NCBI GenBank assembly: GCA_032433765.1
Contig: JAVIAB010000059.1
Span: forward strand, 63,425,729 to 63,489,728
Origin: Megaustenia siamemsis
Lineage: Eukaryota; Mollusca; Gastropoda; Stylommatophora; Ariophantidae
Direction: 5' to 3'
DNA length: 64,000 bases
The notes beneath the pieces are model-generated. The model was not told the origin of the DNA. It saw nothing but the letters and a program-made list of their open reading frames with translations, and ran no database searches. How positions within the stretch are numbered: position 1 is the stretch's first letter; every line of letters begins with the position of its first letter. Position numbers and translations under genes: made by a program. Shown here one piece after another: positions 39,201 through 53,400 of this stretch.

Positions 39201-40724
39201 CGGTACTCATTAAAGGCTAGGTGAACTGGAAGCCATCAGTTGGGATCGAACCCTACCTCATGTCCTTTATAGTCCAGTTCACTAACCACTGAGCTATCGT
39301 GGCCTGTTGAACATAGGTCTTCAGCAAACACTTTCCAGGCCGTTCTGTTTCTTGCCATTCTTTTAAAGTCATTCATTATCTTCTCCATCATCTTCATCTC
39401 TGCCTCCATCTGTCTTTTCCAAGAATATTTTGGTCTTCCTCTTTGTCTTTTTCCTTGGGGATTCCAAAAAGGGCCTGTTGTATAATACTCACAAATTGGC
39501 ATCAGAAACACACTGTAGTAACATCACTGACTTCAGATGTGATATTTATATACATATAATGATTTTATTTTCTGAAAAATTACATCTTTAGTCAGATATG
39601 AGCTCACATATTTGTTTCAGTTTGATAGATTTATTTAAAAGTAGAAGAATTTTTTTTTTCAAGTTTTTGATGAAGGTCTCCCAGATAATTTGCTTCCCAG
39701 ATTAATCTGCTGCTGGATAATCAAGAGTCAACTGTATCTGTTTGTTTAAAATATTTGTATGTATGTAATTAAATATTTATTGAACTATCAAGTGATTGTT
39801 TTATATTTTGTATGTAATTAAATATTTATTGAATTATCGAGTGATTATTTCATATTAACAGAAATGTTGGCAGACATGATGAGGGTACATACAGTTGTAC
39901 AGCAAATAATGAAGGAGGTTCTACAACGGAAACATTGTCCTTGAAGCTTAAAGGTGAAACTATTTTGTGACATATGTTTGTATGTATTTTGTATATACTT
40001 AGATGCACACACCTAATTAAAAAAATAAAAGTTAAATATGTGTAAGTAGACCAAAAGATGTCACAGAGTAGCTGAATTAAGGAAATGTGAAAGTTCTGGA
40101 ACTATCTTTGAAATGATGCATCAGGATAATTGTAACTGGTATTTATTCATTCAGAGCCACGATAACTCAATGGTTAGTGAACTGAACTGCAAAGGACAAG
40201 AAAATGGGTTCCAGTCTGATCGACGGCTTCCAGGTACACCCAGCCTTAATGGGTACCACATTACCTCAAATGTATAATAATGGGCATAATACTGACCACA
40301 TTACCTAAAAAATCATGTGCTGAATGTCTCCAAAAAAATATAGGCACTAACACCATATTCCCTATACGCCACTTGGCGTAACAGGGCACTTTATTTTGTT
40401 TTATTTATTCATTGCTTTTACATGTACTAAACAATCTTACAGGTTAAATTGCTAGTAATTAACTAAATCAAAAAACTGTGTTGTTTTTAGATTATGAATT
40501 TCCTTTCTGTGTCTCTTAGCAGATCAGCCACATCCATTTATTTGCAATCGTCATCCATCTTTCTAGAACTCCATACGTGTTTTTGTCTCAAACCTAAAGC
40601 CAATCTGAGGTGAACTTTACTCTGCTGTTCATTTCTTCTTGCAGTTTTTGCATTAAACTAAGATCTTAACAATTTGTTAGCTTCCATGTCTATATCTAAC
40701 TTTGAGTACAAACTAATTATGATC

Positions 40725-40798
<74 letters not shown>

Positions 40799-43700
40799 CA
40801 TCTCGCCACCTGTCTCTGTTCTGTGTAAGCATTTCAGTCTCATTGAGGTAGCCAATTCTTGCTGCCTTTGCCTCCCTGATCAACAATGTTCGTAGTGTTT
40901 CTCTGGCGGTTGGCCTCTTTTCCTCCTTCCTGATGTTTGCCACATGAGACCTTGCTTCATTAAACCTTGGCTTCACAGAGTTCAAAAGAATGACTGTAGA
41001 TAGAGATCAATGGAGAAGGTCAATGAGATCTATCAGTGGTGTCTTAATGACCCCCAGGGTTGCGGGATGAGGAAGGAAATATGATAGTCTTTTTTAATAT
41101 CTTGTACCAGATTTTAGGTTAGTAGTCATAAAGACATAAAACATTAACAGCTGAGCTGGTGGTCAGTTGAGGTTCATCCCATGAAATATCTGGAACCTCA
41201 ATGTGATTGAATACAATAAAACAATTTCTTTGTGAGAAATTGAACAGACGTTACATGTATCTTTAAGAAGCAAGATGTGTTTGTAGATGTAGATAGGGGA
41301 TTGGCAAGATGAAGATAACATATTGGACGGCTGACATCTGGTAGATTGTAGTAGTGTAGATAGTTTCAGTTGTAGAGTAGCAGTCATTATTACTTAGAAA
41401 GATCTAGTTAGGTTAGATTCGCAAGATTTAGAATTTTCGATCTATCTTGGACAGTGTTAATAATCTGAAAGGTTTGATTAGTCTTAGGTAGAACAGAATG
41501 ACTAACAGCAGTTGTATCATGATAGAGATTCAGAATGGATGAAGTAAGTATGGTGAATGCATGCAGTTTAATTAAATTAAATTTTAATTAATTGTGTTTG
41601 GGCCAGTCTCCTGACATTTCATTACCATACGAGTCAATCTTATTGGTGTCTCCATTGTCGTCAAGTCTGTAAGATGTCATAATTGGTCTCCAGGTTTATT
41701 ATTTCACAGGCCAGGCACACAAGGACATGGCGCAGAATAAGTTCAGCAGAATTAAAATGAGAGAGCTGAACTAGGGTCCAGTTGCAAGTTAGCAAGCCAC
41801 TAAGTCATTGCTCACATAATATATTCAAGTATCCCTGCACCAATGGGCCTCTATAATAATCTAACCCTTAATGTTAATTGTTTGCTATCATCCATTTCCA
41901 CATCTAACCCAGGATGTTAACTTTTTACCTTTATTCATTCTTATATCTACGTAATTCCTGATGTTAATTTTTTGCCATCAACCATTTCAACATCAAACTA
42001 ACTGACTAATTAACTAACTAAGCTAAGCTAAGCTAAGTTGACTTCCAGACTTCTGATCAATTTGGTTGATATGCGGCAGGAACCATTGAGGCTCTGTCTG
42101 AAAAGTGTTCCTTGTTGCAGTTTCCTCATATTCCAAGTCTGGCTTGCTTCCGTGGCTACTGAGTTTAGTGCTCTGTGCACACCGTGAGCTCTGTTTTTCT
42201 TCCGGTTTGTGTTTCAATATTCTGATTGCTTACGATGAATGATGATATCATATGATGAAGGACAGATAGTTGTGTTCACTTTCGGTGTGGCTACGCCTTA
42301 TATCTTTTGGTGTGTGCTGTGGCTGCTATGATGGGTCTGAAGCTACCTTTCTTTGTTTGGATCCTTCAATGAGATGAGATGTTAATTTGGATGATTACAC
42401 TGGCACAGGTGGTTGAGCAATTATGAATTTTAGTTCATTTGCAGTCATACCAGGGCCTTCAATTAAATATAAGCTAAGCTCAGCTCAACTCAACTCACTC
42501 ACTTAATCTATTTTAACATCCAACTAGTTAATCAACACACATGCACGTACACACAAATACACACACACACATACACTCTCACTCTTTTTCTCCCTCTCCC
42601 ATAATCCATTTTAACACCCAACCTCTGCTGTTAACTCTTTACCGCTGTCTATTTCTATATCAAGTCCTTGAGCTTAACAATTTATTGTCCACTATTTAAT
42701 GCAACACCTGAACCTAACTTTTGCCATTACTCATGTATTTATCCAGTTCCACCAGTAGCTCAGATAACTCCCAGAGAACAAACATTCGTTGCTGGCACAA
42801 CTCGTAACTTCACGTGTATTGCTGGTGGATACCCTGAGCCAACATTCTTGTGGCAGCAAGATGGAGATGCTCTGCCAACGGGTGGACGTATTCACATAGA
42901 CGGAGGATACATTTCTTTCAAAAACCTTAAACCATCTGATGAAGGAGAATATGAATGCCTTGCCGTGAATTCAGCTGGTACAGCCTCAACAAAGTCAAGA
43001 CTTGTGTATATTGGTAAGTAGTAAAACTATACCTTGGCTATGAAAAGATATCTGGGGTACTGATTGGTCTCGAGGCAAGACATCAGCCTCCAGACAGAGA
43101 GGTTGTGGGTTCAAATCCTGGCTGCGCTAGCTGGGAATTTTAAAAAATGTTTTCTCTCTGTGGCAACCACCCCTGGTCTCAGCAGTTGAGGTTCGGCTTG
43201 AAACGTCAATTACTCATAGCGGAAAAAATATGAGTACCTCCGAAGACGGAGTTATCTGCCTGTGCGGCAAGGACCCCTTTGCATACACATTTTTTACCCT
43301 GCATAAAGCATACCCTGTGCTAGGGAAAAATGGATTAATATGCAAAATTCAGTTCCTAGAGACTTCGTCAGGGGTAAAAACTGGTGAACGAAAAAAACAA
43401 AAAAAAATGTCCTGTTGAATTTAAATCATAGAGGAGTGAAGTATTGTACTTATCTGTTCCAGGAAACAGAATTTAATTGTATTTATCTGTTCCAGGAAAC
43501 AGAATTTCAATGTGAGAGTGCCAGTTCTCTTAGTTTCCTTGCTGTTAATATCTCCCCAACTCAACAAGTCATGTACACATTTTTTTTTAGCTGAGCTGTC
43601 TTGAAACACAATGAGCCTTCAATAAATATAGTTAGAACACCAGACCCAAGGGTCAACCACAAGAAAGATGGGTTGATGGAATATTAGAAGCATTTGGAAA

Positions 43701-44423
43701 CATAACAGCAACAGAGGCGAACAGAAGAGCAAAAGACTGCAAATTGTATCTCCCTTTAGCACTGAAAAGCAAATGAGGAAGGAAAGAAGAAGACTCAAAA
43801 GTGGCATTCTCTTTTTATTTTGTGTGTGTGTGCTTAATGCTAAGTCTGTGTGTTATCTACTATGCTACAATGCGTCCCCCAGCTGATTTGTTGTTACTCT
43901 TTAAATAAACGACAGAACATAATTGCTATAACTGTTTCCATTACATTGGTTTCTTAATACTTTTAAGGAGTTGATAACAGAGGTCATTTAATATTTGAAT
44001 GTATTGCAGAGGCACCACGTGTAAGGGAGTTTGAGAGTAAACTACTAGTTGCTGTTGGTGATGATGCAAGGCTGTCATGCATTGCTGATGGGATCCCTAT
44101 TCCAAACACCACCTGGTATCAGTCTGATAGAAAGGCAAGGCACACATTAACATTGATATATTCATATTCTATATATTCATGGACTCTGTGAATTATATTA
44201 AAGTTTGACCCTATCTTACGACGCATTTGTAAAATTTATGAACTTAAAATACAAATTCTTGGAATACAACAGTTTGCTATGGGCATACAGTTCCACCTAC
44301 TTATACCTTCCTAATTATTACTTGCGGCAACCCCTGAGCATTGAATTTGTTTCCTTTGATGTTAGATATTTTTTTTTCAAACACCATGTGCATTTTCTAA
44401 AAATTACAAAGTGTCGAAAGCTG

Positions 44424-44458
<35 letters not shown>

Positions 44459-47400
44459 AAATTTTCCCAATTTTCAAGAAATTCATTTTATTTTCTTGTG
44501 ATTGGAGAAATTTATTCAGTTGTTGGCATCAAACAAACCTTTGTAACATGGGATAGGAAGTGATTGGTGCTGAGAGGAAGCAGAATATATGGCTCAAATG
44601 ATGGACTCACAGCTGACGTGTGAATAGACAACGTAAGACCTCCAGTTCCCACAGCGCCATACGGTGGAATTTCAGGCCATAAATCGAAAATAAACCAGGA
44701 AATGATTACCACATCCAATTCTCGTTTCTCTTTTAGTATAAACACACAGCTGTGTAGCAAAAGTTCACAGAAAATACTTTTTAGAAGCTTCAAATGTAAC
44801 ATTTAGTGTTCATAATTTTTATTAAGGTGTCGTACAGACATGACTCATGGGATAGGTGTTGTAATCTAGGATTAAAATGGGAGTCAAAAAGAATCATTGA
44901 TCGATAAGAAATATGTCTACTACTTGAATAAACGACATATTCAACATACCGATGATGTGAGAATCCTGTCCTGTGTTGAAGAATGAGACCATCTCAAATT
45001 TGGTGATGCAGATTAAACCCATGCTAATTTGATGTCTGGGACCACAGTATATATGTATATGCATGTTACTACTTTCCTGTGTGTTACCGGGGCCTCATTA
45101 TGAGGGAAGTAAAGAATAGTGACACTGTGACCTTCCAGGCATGTCGTAAGAGGCGACTAAGGAGGTTGATCGATGGCTTGACAAGCTGTCATTGTAAAAA
45201 GTATTGTTATGGAAACAGCGCCATAGATTTTAGAAGCAGTGATCTCTGCAATATGTGCCACTTTGGCACGCAAGGTTTCTGTTTTTGAGATTGTGGTTCT
45301 GCCCTATGTGCCGTCTTCGGCTCGAAAGGACATTAGATAGATAGATAGATGTTACTACTAGAGAGAAGTGGGAGCCGCGATAGCTCAGTGGTTAGTGAAC
45401 TGGACTACCACGGACAAGGGGTAGGGTTCGATCCCAACCGACGGCTTCCGGGTTCACCCAGCCTTAAATGGGTACCGGATTTTTTTCTGGGAAAGTAAAG
45501 CAGCACGGGCGTAATACTGACCACATTACCCCAAAAATCATGTGCTGAAGGTCTGTAAAATATAGGGTCACTAACACCATATTTCCCTATACGCCACTTG
45601 GCGTGACGCGGGTACTTTACTTTACTTTTACTAGAGAGAAGTGGGATCGCAGCAGATCTGTCAGGCTGAAATGTTTAAATATTGCAGCTTGCTGTAAACC
45701 ATCAATATGTTGTAAGTGCATGCACATAACTGGTTGTGAACACTAATGATAATGAGATACTCCCCTATTTCAAAAGTGGATTCAAAGATATGTTATGCCT
45801 CTTTAATCAGTGTTTATGGCATAGTGTATAATGTCACAAGTTAAATATATTGATAAATTGAATTTACATCTATACAAATAAATTATGAGTAAGGTTAAGG
45901 TTCTTGTGGTAAATTTCCATTTATATTTTTCTACTGGAATAAAGAGTGAATTCCACATATGTCCTTGTAAGAAGTTTTCTTCTGTAACTCTACAGTAAGA
46001 GTCCATGTTTTGCAAGTATATAGAACAATTGATATAACAAGGGTGTATAATAACTGATTTTAGAACCAAGATGTACTTATATCCGTTTCCAAATAGGCCA
46101 TCTGTCTGTCATTTGTGTCTTCATTGTCTTTTTTCCTTCCTCATTTGCTTTTAGGCATTGAGGGGGTGATATAATTTGCAGTCTTTTGCTCTTCTGTTTG
46201 ACTCTACTGCTGTTATGTTTCTTAGTGTTTGTAATATTCCGTCAATCCCTCTTTTTCATGGTCGGCCTTTGTGTCTGGTGTCCTCGCAATGTTTATTGAA
46301 GGCTCTTTGTGTTGTGTTTTGATCTTTCTGCTTTGTCTTTTGTGTCTCACAGGCTAAAATAACTTGGTGGTGAATTTCTTAATATCTATTGAGTAAAGTT
46401 TTTTTTTTATATTCAGCAGTAACAACACTGTTAAGTTTAGAACATTACAACCATGCTTATAACAGACTATTGTTTTACTTTCAGCTCCAGTCAGCTTACA
46501 ATGTTGATGTCACCCGTTCTGGGATGTTGATAATTTCAAATGTCATGGAATCTGATGCAGGAGAGTATCGTTGTGTTGTTCAAAATGAAGCTGGTTCAGA
46601 TTCTGCAACACTGACATTAGAAGTTGGATGTAAGTTTATGCTACCTTTGATTGAACATGGTTGACTTCTCTGTAATAAAACCAACAACTTTATTCTGTTT
46701 AACAAATTAAACTAAACCAAACTAACACAAAAAACTAAGAACAATAAGCCTATTGAGCCATATAACAAAAATCTTACTAAAAGTTATGCAAGGAAGGATT
46801 CGGAATAAAATCAATATTGAATTAAATGAGCAGCAATTTGGATTTAGGAAAAACAGTAGGACAAAAGAAACCATATTCTGCATGACAACATTAATTGAAA
46901 AGTACACAGAAGTAAACAAACTAATATATGCCTGCTTCATAGACTACACCAAAGCTTGTGATAGAATACACCATAAACAACTTATAGAATGCCTAAAAGA
47001 TGTACATCTAGATGACACGGACATAGGACTAATATGTAATTTATACTGGGAGCAAGCATCAATAATAAAATATATCAAAGAAAACTTTACACCCATTGAC
47101 ATAAAAAGAAGAGTAAGACAGGGATGCATCCTATCACCAACCTTGTTCAATTTATACACTGATCAAATGTTGAAAAACATCATACAGATGCCAGGTCTAA
47201 ACAAAAATGGAAAGATAATCAATAACCTAAGATATGCTGAAGATATTGTATTACTAGCAGAAAATCATACAGATCTATAACAATTACTTAATGAAATAAA
47301 CATGACAAGCAAAAAATATGGATTAGATACGAATATCAAAAAGACTAAAACTATGATCATAAACGAAGAAAATACTCAAAACCTATAAGTACATATCAAA

Positions 47401-50400
47401 ATTGAAGGAATAGACCTGGAGACAGTTCAGAGCTACAGCTACATTGGACGTACTATAACCAGTGATGGAAAATATAAAACTGAAATAAGCAAAAGAATAG
47501 GAAAGGCAAACATTTATTTTAATGCCATGAAAGATATACTCACATCAAAACAAATAACACCAGGGCTAAAACTAAGAATAGCAAAATGGTATATTTTCTC
47601 AATATTCCTGTATGGTGCAGAAACATGGACTTAGACAAGAAAACAGAACAGAAAATTGAAGCCTTTGAAATGTAGATATATAGAAGAATAGGTAGAATTT
47701 GGAAAGAAAATAAAACAAATGATGAAGTCTTAAAACAACTAAAAATGAAAAGAGAATTACTTAATACAATTCAAACAAGACAAATGAAATTTTTGGAGCA
47801 TGTTAAAAGACACAGCAGCCTGCTATAAGTAATCTTGGAAGGGAAAATACAATTTAAAAGAGACAGAGGCAGACCTAAGACTAACATGGACAATTAACGT
47901 CAAAAGATGAACAAATCAGCCTATAACAACCTAAACTATCAAAGCAAGAGACAGAGCAGAATGGTGCTCCATGGTAGCCAACCTTCGTTGTGGAGATGGC
48001 ACTCAGTGATGGTGATTACAGAAATCTTGCAGTGACATTTATTATAAAGTCATAGTGTATCACACTAAAACCAGGCAACTCACCACATTACACTAGGTAT
48101 AAGTGAATAGGTCAAGTATAAGTGAAATTGACATTTATTTAATTTAGTGTAAATTAGCTTCAGATGTCACAAAATATCTTCATTTATTTCTAATAATAAA
48201 TCTCTCACTCAGCTCAGAAACATGATCTTTGTGGTTTACAAATAACTGATGCCTTGCGAAAGGTGAAGCTAAACTATAGACTAGGGACACAATCACAGAT
48301 ACATGAAGACATTGGATGCACATGATTATAAGGTGCAAAACCTCAGACTGTGAAATGTAATATTTTAAGTGAACAATGAAGAAGTTAAGGATAATCTTAA
48401 TCTATATTTTATCTTTACAGTTCTATATTTTTCCATATTGTATAACTTAGAGTTTAGATATTGGTTGATACCATGTGAGACTGTACTTGCCCCTTTTCTT
48501 TGATCCCAGTTCCTCAGGACATGCACACATACACACATTTTTTAACATATGTGCACGCACACATCACATCCCCCTCTCCTTTGAATCCTGGCAGACTTTA
48601 GAAATAGAACACTGCTGTTTTTTTTTTTAGTTAAAGATGAAGGATGTTTACTTTGTCTAGTTTTAATTATGATCTAGTTTTTATTATGATCTAGTTTTAA
48701 TTATGATCTAGTTTTATTTATGATCTAGTTTTAATTATGATCTAGTTTTATTTATGATCTAGTTTCAATTATGATCTAGTTTTAATTATGATCTAGTTTT
48801 AATTATGGTCTAGTTTTAATTATGATCTAGTTTTATTTCAGGACAGATTAGCCAAGTTGTAAAAAAAAGGGGGGAGAGGGGGAGGCGCTCGCTAAAAAAA
48901 GCAGGGTTTTAAAAATGTCTTCCAATTGCTAAAGCTGATAAAAGCAGGGTTTTAACAATGTCTTCCAATTGCTAAAGCTGAAAAAAGCAGGGTTTTAAAA
49001 ATGTCTTCCAATTGCTAAAGCTGAAAAAAGCAGGGTTTTAAAAATGTCTTCCAATTGCTAAAGCTGAAAAAAGCAGGGTTTTAAAAATGTCTTCCAATTG
49101 CTAAAGCTGAAAAAAGCAGGGTTTTAAAAATGTCTTCCAATTGCTAAAGCTGAAAAAAGCAGGGTTTTAAAAATGTCTTCCAATTGCTAAAGCTGAAAAA
49201 AGCAGAGTTTTAAAAATGTCTTCCAATTGCTAAAGCTGAAAAAAGCAGGGTTTTAAAAATGTCTTCCAATTGCTAAAGCTGAAAAAAAGAAAAGCTATTT
49301 GACCTTTAGTCAGAGAAGAAAAACATCCAGGGAGAGAACACTACCCTACGTTCCACTTCCAAATGACAGTAATACTATGGGTATACCTTTACATTGTAAG
49401 CGCTTCGTATATATATAAAAAATTATGAAATATATTTGATTATTTTCAGCTGTTCCAGAAATTGTGCAAGCTCCAGAAAATACTGGCATAGATATAGAAA
49501 CCAATGGATCCCTTCCATGCCAGGCAATAGGTCGTCCATTGCCAAAGCTTAGCTGGAGAAGAGGGGATGGAAGACCTATAGATTTAAATGGCAGATTCCG
49601 GCAGTTGTCGAGTGGAAGTTTAGAAATATTCAGTATGTTAGTTATGTACATTATATATAGATTTCTGTTTATGTCTTTTTAAAATGAAATTTGGATAGAA
49701 TCATATTTAATATAAATTGTTGTTAATTTAAATATAAATAAATTTAGTGGAACTCAGAAATGAGTGAAACTTTATATTAGAAATACAAAATCTTGAATCG
49801 CTCATGTACACTTATTACAATGGAAAAAAATATTTAAAAGCACCATGAAACTAAATTTATTAATTTTTCAATTTATTTATATATATATTATTAGCTCAGA
49901 CTTTGTGAGATTATTTATAAATATTTTTAACTTACCAAATCTTCAGACATCCAACAAAGTGATGAAGGCATATATACCTGTGTAGCCCAGAATCCTTTTG
50001 GCATAGATGAGGCAGCAGCTTTTGTCACTGTTACAGGAATAGGTAAGCTACTCCCATACATGTTTTGATGGCAAACAAATAATAATTATAATCTACTTTG
50101 TGAAAATGTGTACTTATCATTACACATTTGAACCATTAATGCAGTGATGATAACAACTAAGTGGTTATCTTACAGCTTTACAGTGGTTAAAGAAGGACAA
50201 GACAAAATCCAACATAGTCAAAATTTGGGCTTGTAAAATAGCTGTCAGTGGATATAAAAATTGAAGGAATAGACCTGGAGACAGTTCAGAGCTACAACTT
50301 ATCTTGGGCATATTATAACCAGTGAGTGGAAAATGTAAAACTGAAATAAACAAAAAAAATAAGAATTGCAAAAAGTTATTTTAATGCCATGAAAAATATA

Positions 50401-53400
50401 TTCACATCAAAACAAATAACACCATGACTCAAACTAAGAATAGCAAAATGTTATATCTTCTCAACATTCCTGTATGGTGCAGAAACATGGAAATTAGACA
50501 AGAAAACATAATAGAAAATTGAGACCTCTGAAATGTGGATATATAGAAGAATTGGTAGAATTGGATGGAAAGAAAAGAAAACAAACGATGAAGTCTTAAA
50601 ACAACTGAAAATAAAAAGAGAACCACTAAATACAATTAAAACAAGACAATTTAGGTTTTTGGCACATGTTCAACCTGAATGAAGGGATAATGATATTAAT
50701 AAAAATCCATCGTAACATATTAACCCTAGGTTACGATTACGTAGTAAAAATTGCTGCATCAAACATAAGTTCCTCACAATTTGACATTTTGCCGTGGTCG
50801 AACATTATTCCCCGTGTACTTTCCTAATTACTACTTATGGTTACCCCTGAATGTTGGATTTGTTTTTATTGATTTTTTTTCCATTTCATGAGATACGATT
50901 TTGTATAATGCGAAAAAAAAAATCGTGAATTTAAAAAAAATATGTAGCTTTTTTTTTTTTTTTTTTTCTGTGATCAGGGAAATTTCCTTTGGTCATCACT
51001 GACATGAAAACAACCCATTGTAACTTGGAGAATGCAGCGAATAATTTTCTGAGGTAGTCATATATACTGATGGACTTGTGATGACCATACCAATAGACAT
51101 TGTAACATGTCCAGTCCATAGAGTCAAACTCAGGACATCAAACTAAGCCAGGAAATATAAGACTGTATCTCACCTAGTGTGAACGCACAGCTGTGTTTCA
51201 AAAGTTCAGAGAAATTACTATATTTCAAGCACCTAATGTTACATTTAAGTGGTCGTAATTTCTACTGGTATTGTAAACATATCAGGCACAGATTGGTGGT
51301 ATCATATTTAAGGGTTAAAGTTGTTTATACACTTATTAAAATTAATAAATAACTATCTCTTTTAACATCAAAGGTTGTCTTTTCACACAACTAAGAGTTA
51401 AATGTCATTGTTTAGAATATTTGACAATACGGTCACATTTTGTCATCATCATATGGCTCCCTCTTTTTTGTTGTTGATGTTGTTGTTATGGATCCAGCGA
51501 CCATTGAGCTGATGCCCTTCAGCCCAATGCCTTATAGCAATATCTGCAGGTATTTCTAAGTTCTGCTGTGGTTCTATACAGAATGTTCTATCTGGAGGGT
51601 CTTTGAGGAAATAGTGTTGTTCTGATGTCGGTGAGCCTTGGGCATTGAAACAGGTGGTGTTCTACAGTTTCTTGTGGGTGATTACAGAGTGGACATACTG
51701 GGGTATGGTTTTCTTGTATTCTTTTATTCAGCATAACATGTCCTGTTCTCAGTCTGAAGATGGTAGTTTGGTCTCTTCTTGTTAGGTTGTTGATGTTGTC
51801 TTGTGGATTTGGTCTTGCCATCAGTTTAAAAAGTTCTCTCCCTGTTTTCCCTAAGGCCCATCCATTCAGCCACTCCTCCCTACTGTTGGAGTTTATGACT
51901 TGTTAGGTTGTTGATGTTGTCTTGTGGATTAGGTCTTGCCATATATTTAAAAGCTCTCTCCCTGTTTTCCCTAAGGCCCATCCATTTAACCACTCCCTCT
52001 CTACTGTTGGAGTTTATGACTTGTTTGGTTGTGCCTAGTATGATGGATGTATGTATCTGTGTGTCTGCATCCTCTCTTAGCTAATGTATCTGCCTTATCA
52101 TTTCCAGGTATTTTTGAGTGTCCGGGATCCATTGCATTACCAATCTTATGTTATGTGTTTCAATGAGTTTGTCCCTCTTTTTTGTCATTCCCTTTTATTT
52201 TTGTACATTCCTGTTATTCCTTTTTATACAACCTCATTTCTTGATGCCATAATTTTATTGAACACCCAGAATTGGCTGTCCCTACAACTAGTTAAGGGGG
52301 ATATTTGTATACAATATAGTATACTATTAATTTTGTTTTAAATTTTGTTTCAGTGCGCCCCCTGATAGCCTACACTAATCCATATGTCAAGGTAGTTGAA
52401 GGAGAAATGGCTGAGCTAGAGTGTGTAGTGCTTCTTGGGAAACCAAAACCAAAGCTGTCATGGCTGCGCAATGGAAAACTCCTGCGGGAATCAGAACGAG
52501 TGCGCTACATTGAGCCTGGTCGGGTGATTATTGCAGACACAAAGGAAGAAGATGATGGAGAGTATGTCTGCATGGCCAGTAACATTGGGGGCAATGAGAC
52601 CTACACTGTTGACTTAGATGTTTTAGGTATGTACTCTAAAACTGTTTATAGTTTACACAATTTAAAATTAAAGCTCTTGTATATAAAATCAAATACTTCT
52701 ACTTGGAGTATGTCTATTAATACTCCATTCTCTTGCCTGATTAGACCAGAAAATCTTAGAACAATCTATTTGTGAGATCTTTCATGATTTTGGTACTCCT
52801 ATGGCAGTCCATTTCTCATCTTAATCTCTGCTTCCATCTGTCTTCTCAAAGAATATTTTGGTCTTCCTCTTTGTCTTTTTTCTTGAGGATTCCAAAAAAG
52901 AGCCTGTTGTGTAATACTCTCAGTTGGCTTCCACAGTGTGTGTCCAATCCAGTGCCATCGTTGTGAAGTTTTTTTGGCTTTAACAGTACAGAATAGCCAG
53001 TCACATGCCCAACCTTACTTAGTCGCCTTACCATACTGGCCAAGAAGAAATTCTTTTATGAAGACTGTTATGTGTATCAACTTGACATTGTCACCTGTAT
53101 TTTTCCATTCATCTCAGAGAAGACTAAGCTGTAAATGTCACCTGCCTTGACTTTAGGGGTTACTGAAAGAATGTTCCACATTCATTTTTAATCCGATACT
53201 TCTGTACTGTCTCAGGTTAACTCTTTCTATATGGAAGCTTTTTATCACTGCAACAGAAGAGATTTCAGTGACAAAATTGTTCATGGTGTTAAGAATCAAT
53301 ATACATATTTATATGTATCAACACATAACATATTGTATCTGAATTTTTAGACAATTGAACAAGGTATTGAATTTCACCAATACCAAGATGTAGCAGTGAT

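Noticed and set aside
44135..44190. Exon 10 extending to a later GT donor near 44186
   Set aside because: The extension would add unrelated residues inside an Ig fold and break the phase with exon 11. The GC donor gives exact continuity.
48895..49287. CRISPR-like regular repeats
   Set aside because: The 43-bp units are directly tandem with no unique spacers, and the genome is eukaryotic.
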